Assembly: GCF_003666245.1 (NCBI RefSeq)
Contig: NZ_MJLZ01000002.1
Span: 62,001-126,000 of the forward strand
DNA from: Brenneria alni
Lineage (GTDB): Bacteria; Pseudomonadota; Gammaproteobacteria; Enterobacterales; Enterobacteriaceae
Direction: 5' to 3'
Length of the DNA: 64,000 nucleotides
Position 1 is the stretch's first letter. Each line of letters begins with the position of its first letter. Positions 54,291-61,970 of this stretch are shown in pieces. The notes under the pieces were generated by a model. It had not been told where the DNA came from and made no database searches. It was given only the letters and a program-made list of their open reading frames with translations. A program made the position numbers and the translations under genes.

Positions 54291-55431
54291 CTGACGATCG
54301 CCGCCATGAACCACCAGTTTCGCCAGCAGGGAGTCGTAATAAGGCGGGATGCGATAACCGCTGAACAGGTGGCTATCAATACGGATCCCATCACCCTGCG
54401 GCCATACCAGCTTTTCCACCACGCCAGGGCAGGGGAAAAAATTGCGATCCGGATCTTCGGCATTGATGCGCATTTCGCAGGCGTTGCCACTGAGGGTAAT
54501 ATCTTGCTGACGCAGGCTGAGTTTTTCGCCCCGTGCAATACGCAACATCCATTGCACCAGATCGACGCCGGTAACCATCTCCGTCACCGGGTGTTCCACC
54601 TGAATACGGGTGTTCCACCTGAATACGGGTGTTCATTTCAATGAAATAGAATTCACCGGTATCCCCATCAAACAGATATTCCAGCGTACCCGCTCCGCGA
54701 TAACCCAACTGTTGCGCCAGTTGCAGGGCGCTATGGCAAATGGCTTCGCGCTGAGTAGGGGAGAGCGCCGGCGATGGCGCTTCTTCAAATATCTTCTGCC
54801 GCCGCCGTTGTAATGAGCACTTCCGCTCATACAGATGTATGGCTCGTTCACCGTCACCGAGTATTTGCACTTCAATGTGCCGGGCATGTTGAATAAAACG
54901 TTTCAGATACACATCACCACAGCCAAACGCGGCGTTGGACTCGTTCTGCGCAATGGGGAACTCACGCGTCAGTTCCGCCGCATTGGCGGCGATACGGATA
55001 CCTCGTCCCCCGCCTCCCGCCGCCGCTTTAATCAACAGCGGATAGCCAATCTCTTCTGCGCAGCGCACGGCTTCATCAATGTTGCCCAACGCGGCGGCAG
55101 AACCGTGCACCACCGGAACGCCCGCCGCCTGCGCGGTACGCCGGGCAACGGCTTTGTCTCCCATCATGCGGATGGTTTGCGGCGTGGGGCCGACAAACAG
55201 TAACCCTGCCTGTTCAACCGCCTGCGCAAAGTCAGCATTTTCAGAAAGGAAACCATACCCTGGATGCAGGGCATTGGCGCCGCAGTAGCGGGCTCCCTGG
55301 AGCAGCGCATCAACATTCAAATAGCTTTGATCTACTGTGTTTTCAGTAACGATCGTTTTCCTCAATGAAAACGGCTGCATCCGGTGCGGGTTGCCGATAA
55401 AAAATACCGGGTAAAGGAGAGTAAACCTCAT
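54279..55431 (-). pseudogene. AccC-like biotin carboxylase, broken
   Basis: Most of a biotin carboxylase is recognisable: NALHPGYGFLSENADFAQAV, the glycine-rich ATP loop KAAAGGGGRGIRIA, and FYFIEMNTRIQVEHP. Three lesions are visible. The N-terminal 60 or so residues (GEIA/RVIRAC region) are replaced by unrelated sequence; a 19-bp tandem duplication at 54589-54626 shifts the frame after QVEHP, and the normal reading (VTEMVTGVDLVQWMLRIA) resumes in another frame; the C-terminus is lost at GGDRQQ, joined to the permease remnant. It probably belonged to a 5-oxoproline utilisation type cluster with pxpA. Confidence 0.88.
54589..54626. repeat. 19-bp tandem duplication in the accC-like pseudogene
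   Basis: GGGTGTTCCACCTGAATAC occurs twice in direct succession (54589-54607 and 54608-54626). Since 19 is not a multiple of three, it changes the reading frame, and it explains the frame change seen in the translation. Confidence 0.95.
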
Positions 55432-55462
55432 ATTCTTTCATCTCAAAATTCCCTTATATTTT

Positions 55463-56230
55463 TTACTCTGTTGGATAAGAAATTATTCTGGCTGGCGATT
55501 TAACCTTAATATCAGCATCAGTAAGCTGTTCGCGTGTGGTTTTAATTAACGTCAGCGCCCCCGGCGTATCACTATGAATACAGACCGAATCAAATACCAC
55601 GGTAATGTCGTCACCTTCAACGGTACGGACTTTCCCTTCCTGACAGGCGCGTAAAACTTTCTGCGCCACCCGCTCAGGATCGAGCGGGCCAACCCGGCGG
55701 GTAAACACAATCGACCCGCTGCGGTCATAATCCCTGTCGGCGTAAAATTCACAAATAACAGGGTGTTGCTGTTTTTTTTGCCGCCTGCCATACCGCAGAG
55801 CCATGCAGGCAGAACAGCAACAAATCAGGTGTCAATGCATGTAGTGTTTCCACAAATATCTGTGCGGCGGACTGATCCCGCGCAAGGTGCATATACAGTG
55901 CGCCGTGCGGTTTATATGTTGTAACGGTAATTGATGAAGACTGGCGAATTCACGCAAGGCACCTAACTGATAAATAATGTCATTAGTCAATTCTTGCGGT
56001 TGAATATTAATATGACGTCGCCCGAAACCCAGGGTGTGCTCCAATCGCCAACCATGATATTTTGCCAGTTCAATTGTCCGGCTCATGGTATTGGGGTCGC
56101 CAGCATGAAAGCCGGTGGCAATATTGGCGGAACTTATATAAGACATGATTTCCTTATCAACATTATCGCCTATTATCCACGGACCGAAATTCTCACCCAT
56201 ATCGGAATTCAGATCGATTTCATATTTCAT
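55463..56230 (-). pseudogene. pxpA: PxpA/LamB-YcsF family 5-oxoprolinase subunit A, frameshifted
   Basis: The first part (56230 to about 55832) starts [18 protein letters not shown] and has [15 protein letters not shown], then loses about ten residues around the expected GAHPGFPDL and shifts after QLPLQHI. The second part (55804 to 55463) has FYADRDYDRSGSIVFTRRVG and VCIHSDTPGAL in another frame. PxpA with PxpB and PxpC cleaves 5-oxoproline to glutamate; pxpB and pxpC are not present in the window. The start codon and upstream region look normal, so decay is recent. Confidence 0.88.
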
Positions 56231-56357
56231 AATTATTTCTTATTTGTGATGGCTTTGTTTAAAAATAATATAGAGTGAATTTTTTCCATTCGGAAAGACG
56301 TATTTTCAGATGGCAGAATATCTGAAAAACAGAATCCTTAAACAATAAGAGAACGAT

Positions 56358-56640
56358 ATGATTACATTGCGTCAGATCCGGTATTTTGTGGCAACCGCCG
56401 AGATGGGGCAAATATCTCAGGCCGCCATTCACTTGAGTATTTCACAGTCGGCAGTCACCACGGCTATTCAGGAGTTGGAAAGCATGTTGGGAAAACCGCT
56501 CCCTGAAAGATACCGTACACCCGATGAGCGTCGGCCTGGCCTGGCACCGTGACGCTGAATTTACCCCGCCGATGCAGGCTATTCGTGAATATTTCCGTAA
56601 TGCCTTTCTGACACCACAGCTTAATTTTTCACGGCGCTGA
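56358..56640 (+). pseudogene. LysR-family regulator with internal deletion
   Basis: The N-terminal helix-turn-helix is intact (MITLRQIRYFVATAEMGQIS; then SQSAVTTAIQELESMLGKPL, residues 1-49). The frame then breaks near 56505-56525, and a different frame (56527-56640) encodes MSVGLAWHRDAEFTPPMQAI..., the C-terminal end of a LysR protein. The whole effector-binding domain, some 200 codons, is missing. It diverges from the pxpA remnant and was presumably its regulator. Confidence 0.85.
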
Positions 56641-56993
56641 ATAGAAGCGCTTTCCCACTAACCGCTCACCCGGCGATTCTAACCGCTTATCACGCTATTT
56701 TACCGGCTAGCGGAATACCGATAGCCCGTCTCCAGAGGCTGACGTAATGTCCTGCCACTTGGTGATGGTTCGGTAGAACACGATGACAGTTCATTTTCAC
56801 TTATCCGCAATGTTGTCACCGATCTGGCAGGTACGTTGGCGCAGGCCTGCCTGTTGCTCAGTGTACTGTCACCGTTGCCGTATTCGCATCATTCCCATTT
56901 ATCTGACCCTATACGTAATGACCCACATACCGCGCAAGTTTTTTAATAAACATCAAAATCAAATGATTATGAATTTTTAATGAAGGATGTCTT
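56641..56993. other. Long leader region of btsT
   Basis: About 350 nt between the LysR remnant and btsT. It contains the BtsR box (56661-56689); no gene is evident in the rest. Confidence 0.6.
56661..56689 (+). promoter_or_regulatory. BtsR (YehT) binding site upstream of btsT
   Basis: ACCGCTCA (56661-56668), a 13-nt spacer and ACCGCTTA (56682-56689) match exactly the published BtsR direct repeat ACC(G/A)CT(C/T)A-N13-ACC(G/A)CT(C/T)A. It implies control of btsT by the pyruvate-sensing BtsS/BtsR two-component system. Confidence 0.9.
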
Positions 56994-59147
56994 ATGAAGA
57001 GCAACACCATTCTTAAACACATCCCCTGGCTGATCCTGGGGATCATCGGGGCGGCTTGCCTGGGCGTAGTCGCACTACGCCGTGGCGAGCATGTCAGTGC
57101 ATTATGGATTATTGTCGCGTCCGTCGCCGTTTACCTGGTGGCTTATCGATACTACAGCCTGTATATCGCGCAGAAGGTAATGAGGCTGGATCCGACCAGG
57201 GCGACGCCAGCCGTGGTAAATAATGACGGCCTCAATTATGTTCCGACTAACCGCAACGTGCTGTTCGGCCATCATTTTGCCGCTATCGCCGGTGCGGGGC
57301 CGCTGGTTGGGCCGGTATTGGCGGCGCAGATAGGCTACCTGCCGGGTACGCTGTGGCTGCTGGGCGGGGTGGTGCTGGCCGGGGCGGTGCAGGACTTTAT
57401 GGTGCTGTTCCTGTCCACGCGCCGTAATGGCGCCTCGCTGGGTGAAATGATTAAGAAGGAATTGGGGCGGGTGCCGGGCACCATCGCGCTGTTCGGCTGT
57501 TTCTTAATTATGATCATCATCCTGGCCGTATTGGCGCTGATTGTGGTGAAAGCGCTGGCGGAAAGTCCGTGGGGCGTGTTTACCGTCTGCTCCACGGTGC
57601 CAATCGCCCTGTTTATGGGCATCTACATGCGTTATCTCCGCCCCGGACGCGTGGGCGAAGTATCGGTCATCGGTATTGTGTTGCTGGTGCTGTCTATCTG
57701 GTTTGGCGGCATTGTAGCGCACGATCCGTACTGGGGACCGGCGCTGACCTTTAAAGACACCACCATTACCTATACGCTGATTGGCTATGCCTTTATCTCT
57801 GCCCTGTTGCCGGTATGGCTGATTCTGGCGCCGCGTGACTATCTGGCGACCTTCCTGAAAATCGGGGTGATCGTCGGTCTGGCTATCGGCATCGTTATCT
57901 TAAACCCGGATCTGAAAATGCCAGCGGTCACGCAGTTCGTCGACGGCACCGGCCCGGTATGGAAAGGTACGCTGTTCCCCTTCCTGTTTATCACCATTGC
58001 CTGTGGCGCCGTTTCCGGCTTCCATGCATTGATTGCGTCCGGCACTACGCCGAAACTGCTGGCTAATGAAACCGATGCGCGTTTCATTGGTTACGGCGCT
58101 ATGCTGATGGAGTCGTTTGTTGCGGTGATGGCGCTGGTTGCCGCTTCTATTATCGAACCCGGTTTATATTTCGCCATGAACACCCCGCCGGCGGCGCTGG
58201 GTATTACCATGCCGGATCTGCACAGATTGGGTACGGCTGACGCGCCGATGATTCTGGCGCAGTTGCAGGATGTATCCGTACAAGCGGCGGCGGCGGTCAG
58301 TTCATGGGGCTTTGTGATTTCTCCTGAGCAGATCCTGCAAACGGCGAAAGACATTGGCGAACCTTCGGTTCTGAACCGTGCCGGTGGCGCACCGACGCTG
58401 GCGGTAGGGATCGCGCACGTTTTCCACCAGATCATTCCGGGCGCGGATATGGGCTTCTGGTATCACTTCGGTATCCTGTTTGAAGCGTTGTTTATTCTGA
58501 CCGCGCTGGATGCGGGGACGCGTGCCGGACGCTTTATGTTGCAGGATTTGCTGGGCAACTTTGTGCCATTCCTGAAGAAAACCGACTCGCTGGTGGCCGG
58601 GATCATCGGTACTGCCGGGTGTGTCGGCCTGTGGGGTTATCTGCTCTATCAGGGCGTGGTGGATCCGCTGGGCGGCGTGAAGAGCCTGTGGCCGCTGTTC
58701 GGCATCTCCAACCAGATGCTGGCTGCCGTGGCGCTGGTGCTGGGTACGGTGGTGTTAATCAAGATGAAACGCACCCAATATATCTGGGTAACGCTGGTGC
58801 CGGCGATTTGGTTGTTGATCTGCACCACCTGGGCGTTGGGGCTTAAACTGTTCAGCGATAACCCGCAATTGGAAGGTTTCTTCTATATGGCGAACATGTT
58901 CAAGGGCAAAATTGCTGAAGCTGGCGCTGACTTAACCGCACAGCAGATTGCCGACATGAACCATATCGTGACGAATAACTATACCAACGCCGGTCTGAGC
59001 ATCCTGTTCCTGATCGTGGTGTACAGCATTATTGCTTACGGCATCAAGGCGGCATTGGAAGCGCGTAAAGTGTCCGAGCGTTCGGATGAAGAAACGCCTT
59101 ATGTGCCGGTGCCGGAAGGCGGCGTGAAACTCTCTTCCGGCCACTAA
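56994..59147 (+). CDS. btsT: Pyruvate/H+ symporter BtsT (CstA family)
   Basis: The 717-residue inner-membrane protein of the CstA/peptide-transporter CstA family has about 18 hydrophobic segments; conserved parts include NRNVLFGHHFAAIAGAGPLVGPVLAAQIGY in the N-terminal third (about 81-110) and SGTTPKLLANETDARFIGYGAMLMES. Length and the gene pair with yjiX fit BtsT (YjiY) of E. coli, a high-affinity pyruvate importer. The BtsR box upstream supports this over CstA. An AAGGA site precedes the ATG. Confidence 0.95.
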   Translation: MKSNTILKHIPWLILGIIGAACLGVVALRRGEHVSALWIIVASVAVYLVAYRYYSLYIAQKVMRLDPTRATPAVVNNDGLNYVPTNRNVLFGHHFAAIAGAGPLVGPVLAAQIGYLPGTLWLLGGVVLAGAVQDFMVLFLSTRRNGASLGEMIKKELGRVPGTIALFGCFLIMIIILAVLALIVVKALAESPWGVFTVCSTVPIALFMGIYMRYLRPGRVGEVSVIGIVLLVLSIWFGGIVAHDPYWGPALTFKDTTITYTLIGYAFISALLPVWLILAPRDYLATFLKIGVIVGLAIGIVILNPDLKMPAVTQFVDGTGPVWKGTLFPFLFITIACGAVSGFHALIASGTTPKLLANETDARFIGYGAMLMESFVAVMALVAASIIEPGLYFAMNTPPAALGITMPDLHRLGTADAPMILAQLQDVSVQAAAAVSSWGFVISPEQILQTAKDIGEPSVLNRAGGAPTLAVGIAHVFHQIIPGADMGFWYHFGILFEALFILTALDAGTRAGRFMLQDLLGNFVPFLKKTDSLVAGIIGTAGCVGLWGYLLYQGVVDPLGGVKSLWPLFGISNQMLAAVALVLGTVVLIKMKRTQYIWVTLVPAIWLLICTTWALGLKLFSDNPQLEGFFYMANMFKGKIAEAGADLTAQQIADMNHIVTNNYTNAGLSILFLIVVYSIIAYGIKAALEARKVSERSDEETPYVPVPEGGVKLSSGH

Positions 59148-59289
59148 GCCGGCGATATCGCCCGTCGGATTTCGCGAGGCCGCCAACACGACCGAGCTGT
59201 GAAAGATGACGGGCACAAATACCCCCTATAATATATAAATGTTATGCGGGGTATTTTTTTATAAAACGGCCGATGGCCCGGAGGTGATT

Positions 59290-59493
59290 ATGTTCGGTAA
59301 TCTGGGAAAGGCGGGCAAATATTTAGGCCAGGCGGCGCGTATGCTGGTTGGTATGCCCGACTACGATACCTATGTCGCGCATATGCAGACCAATCATCCG
59401 GATAAGCCGATGATGACTTATGAAGAATTTTTCCGCGAGCGCCAGCAGGCGCGCTATGGCGGCGACGGCAAAGGCGGAATGCGCTGCTGTTAG
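59290..59493 (+). CDS. yjiX: YbdD/YjiX family small protein
   Basis: The 67-residue protein ([21 protein letters not shown] start, KGGMRCC end) is the usual small partner encoded after CstA/BtsT transporters. Its role is not firmly known; co-occurrence suggests it assists the transporter. GGAGGTGATT precedes the ATG at 59290, which rules out the longer frame starting at 59239. Confidence 0.95.
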   Translation: MFGNLGKAGKYLGQAARMLVGMPDYDTYVAHMQTNHPDKPMMTYEEFFRERQQARYGGDGKGGMRCC

Positions 59494-59507
59494 CCAATGG
59501 AGCAGTT

Positions 59508-60470
59508 ATGACTCAACCACTTTGTGTAACCATTTTGTCTGGGTTTCTGGGCGCGGGTAAAACCACTTTATTGCGGCATATGCTCAATGCCGACCACGGT
59601 TATAAGATTGCCGTTATTGAAAACGAATTTGGCGAAGTACCGATTGATAATGCGCTGATTGGCGAACGGGCAAGCAAAATCACCACCCTGAGCAATGGCT
59701 GCATCTGCTGTAGTCAGGCCAATGAACTGGCTGACGCGCTGCTGGATTTACTGGACGGCATTGACGACGGTTCGCTGGATTTTGATCATGTGGTGATTGA
59801 GTGTACCGGTATGGCCGATCCCGGCCCGGTGGCGCAGACCTTCTTTTCCCATGAAGTTATCTGCGAACGTTTTGTTCTGGATGGCATTATTACGCTGGTG
59901 GACGCGGTACACGCCCCACAGCAGCTTGATCAGTTCACCATTGCACAGTCACAGATCGGTTATGCCGACCGCATTCTGCTGACCAAAACCGATATCGTGG
60001 GTGAAAACGAGGCGTTGATCCAGCGTCTTCAACGCATTAATGCCAGAGCGCCGGTTTATCCCGTGGTGAACGGGGACATTGATTTAAGCGTCTTGTTCAA
60101 TATTGAAGGTTTTATCCTTAACGATAAGCTGGCGGTGAAGACGCCGGTGTTTCGCTTTATCGCGCCAGCGCAAAATAATATCCAATCTATCGTTGTTCAT
60201 CTTGATACGCCGGTTGAACTTGCCGCCGTGTCCGATCTGATGGAAAGTTTCCTGGTGAATCACGCCGATAATTTATTGCGTTACAAAGGCATTCTAGCGA
60301 TTAAAGACGACGCGCGCCGTCTGCTGTTTCAGGGCGTGCAGCGGCTTTACAGCGCCGACTGGGACAGAGAATGGCGGGATGATGAAGAAAGAAAAAGCGT
60401 ATTGGTTTTCATCGGCAGGGATCTGCCTGAGCAGGATATACGGGATGGTTTTGCCCGTCTGGCTGAGTGA
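59508..60470 (+). CDS. yjiA: COG0523 family GTPase YjiA
   Basis: The 320-residue G3E GTPase has Walker A GFLGAGKT (12-19), the metal motif GCICC (Cys65, 67 and 68), Walker B/ECTG in HVVIECTGMADPGP and the guanine motif TKTD (about 159-162). The family are metallochaperone-like GTPases. It is 14 nt after yjiX, forming a btsT-yjiX-yjiA operon as in E. coli. Confidence 0.95.
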   Translation: MTQPLCVTILSGFLGAGKTTLLRHMLNADHGYKIAVIENEFGEVPIDNALIGERASKITTLSNGCICCSQANELADALLDLLDGIDDGSLDFDHVVIECTGMADPGPVAQTFFSHEVICERFVLDGIITLVDAVHAPQQLDQFTIAQSQIGYADRILLTKTDIVGENEALIQRLQRINARAPVYPVVNGDIDLSVLFNIEGFILNDKLAVKTPVFRFIAPAQNNIQSIVVHLDTPVELAAVSDLMESFLVNHADNLLRYKGILAIKDDARRLLFQGVQRLYSADWDREWRDDEERKSVLVFIGRDLPEQDIRDGFARLAE

Positions 60471-60489
60471 TGCCTGCCTGGATTTTCCT

Positions 60490-60508
60490 GGCTGCCCAAA
60501 GGGCAGCC
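60490..60508. terminator. Hairpin between convergent yjiA and ybaK
   Basis: GGCTGCCC, AAA, GGGCAGCC form a perfect 8-bp stem without a T run, about 20 nt after the yjiA stop. Confidence 0.55.
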
Positions 60509-60546
60509 TCAGACCATTGACAAACCGATTCGCTTATCCACAGGAT

Positions 60547-61029
60547 TCAACCTTCATGTTTGGCAATGTCTGCGAAGGTGGCTTGCAACAGACGGGCTAA
60601 ATCCTCTGCCGCCAGTTCGATATCCAGCCCGCGCTTGCCGCCGGAAATAAAAATGGTGTTGAACTGTTGCGCGGTTTCGTCAATCACCGTCGGCAAGCGT
60701 TTTTTCTGCCCCAGCGGGCTGATCCCGCCCACCAGATAACCGGTTACCCGTTGAGCAATGGCAGGATCGGCCATATCGGCTTTTTTGGCCGCCAGCGCAC
60801 GGGCTACTTTCTTTAAATCCAGCATCCCGGCGACCGGCGTCACCGCCACGGCAAGGTTCCTGGCATCGCCATTCAATGAAACCAATAGCGTTTTGTAAAC
60901 CTGCTCTTTGTTAAGTCCAAGCTTTCTGGCCGCTTCCTCGCCAAAATTAGTTTCGTCGCTGTCGTGGTGATAGCTGTGTAACGTAAATGCGGTCTTGTTT
61001 TTCTCAAGCAGTTTCACTGCGGGTGTCAT
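60547..61029 (-). CDS. ybaK: Cys-tRNA(Pro)/Cys-tRNA(Cys) deacylase YbaK
   Basis: The 160-residue trans-editing enzyme hydrolyses mischarged Cys-tRNA(Pro). It matches YbaK over its length ([45 protein letters not shown], with the catalytic Lys in the KKVARAL region). ybaP lies upstream in the same direction, as in E. coli. Confidence 0.96.
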   Translation of the reverse strand: MTPAVKLLEKNKTAFTLHSYHHDSDETNFGEEAARKLGLNKEQVYKTLLVSLNGDARNLAVAVTPVAGMLDLKKVARALAAKKADMADPAIAQRVTGYLVGGISPLGQKKRLPTVIDETAQQFNTIFISGGKRGLDIELAAEDLARLLQATFADIAKHEG

Positions 61030-61059
61030 GATTCCACTATTCCTTACGCGATGTTTCGC

Positions 61060-61863
61060 TCAATTTGCCTGTAATAATGCCGGGAGGTTGTCATCACCAT
61101 ATAAATGCAACGCCCCGACTGCAACCACATAGTTTCCCGGCGGCAGGGCCTTGAGTTGCTGCTGCCAGCGGCGGTTGCGCTGGTTCATCAGCAGGTTGGT
61201 CATTTCATTACTGAAGGTGGCGGGGATGCGCGGGGCCAGCTTGCCGGGTTTGCTGTCCAGCCACCAGCCCACCATAGTTTGCAGCAGCCGGGCATTGGTA
61301 TGCCAGTGCCTGATGGTATCTTCCAAAAGCGGCAGACCGCCTTGTGGCAGTTGTTGCAACAAATCGACCTGCGTTTGCTGCCCCTCAAGCTCAATGATGT
61401 TCAGCCCCTGCGCCTTTGCCGCGTTAATCAACTGATAGTCGATACCGTAATCCGGGCGCAGCCCCAGCAATTGAGCCTGGCGGGCCTGTAGCATCAGGGC
61501 GGCCTGCCAGGCGGGAACGTGGTCAATGTTGCTTTGGCTGAAGGACAGCGTTGCGCAGATTTGCTGTAACTGACGATAATCTTGCGGGCTGAGGCGTTCC
61601 GAAAGTAGCGGTTCAGACGCCGTATGCGCAAAAGGCGAAGCGGTATCGGAGATATCGGCTTCGACGATTAATGCCGTCGCCCGTTGTAACTGTTTAAGCA
61701 ATTCATCGGGCAGGGGAGCCATATCCATGCTGCCCATATGGATACTGCCAACCAGATGAAACTGGCGCTGATCCGCCAGTTGAACATCCACCGCCGGATA
61801 GGCGTAAGTCAGCGGCGAGATAAACCCAAGGAAAGTCGCAATTCGACGCAGCAGTTGCCCCAT
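61060..61863 (-). CDS. ybaP: TraB/GumN family protein YbaP
   Basis: The 267-residue protein has a hydrophobic N-terminus (IATFLGFISPLTYAYPAV) consistent with export, then the TraB/GumN signature LVGSIHMGSMDMAPLP (about 37-52) and the C-terminal block NYVVAVGALHLYGDDNLPALL with GALH. The family has conserved His and Glu residues resembling metalloproteases of the Tiki type; the activity of YbaP is unproven. It is 30 nt upstream of ybaK. Confidence 0.92.
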   Translation of the reverse strand: MGQLLRRIATFLGFISPLTYAYPAVDVQLADQRQFHLVGSIHMGSMDMAPLPDELLKQLQRATALIVEADISDTASPFAHTASEPLLSERLSPQDYRQLQQICATLSFSQSNIDHVPAWQAALMLQARQAQLLGLRPDYGIDYQLINAAKAQGLNIIELEGQQTQVDLLQQLPQGGLPLLEDTIRHWHTNARLLQTMVGWWLDSKPGKLAPRIPATFSNEMTNLLMNQRNRRWQQQLKALPPGNYVVAVGALHLYGDDNLPALLQAN

Positions 61864-61934
61864 AGATCCTGTCTCCTGATATCAAGCGTTCTATGCTAAA
61901 CGTTAAGCGGGACAAGTTGTACTGCTGATCGGAT

Positions 61935-61969
61935 GAAAAATGCCGATGCCTGTCAGAACAGGCAGCGGC
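61935..61969 (-). terminator. Terminator of copA
   Basis: GCCGATGCCTGT and ACAGGCAGCGGC pair (two internal mismatches) around a short loop; on the minus strand a T run (ATTTTTC) follows. Confidence 0.8.
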
Positions 61970-61970
61970 T

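Noticed and set aside
55994..56278. A plus-strand frame antisense to pxpA
   Set aside because: Mirror of the pxpA coding sequence; codon content and homology support the minus strand only.
59185..59220. A possible decayed end of the dispersed repeat between btsT and yjiX
   Set aside because: Only GATGACGGG and a GCCAAC match well; the rest is too diverged to claim.
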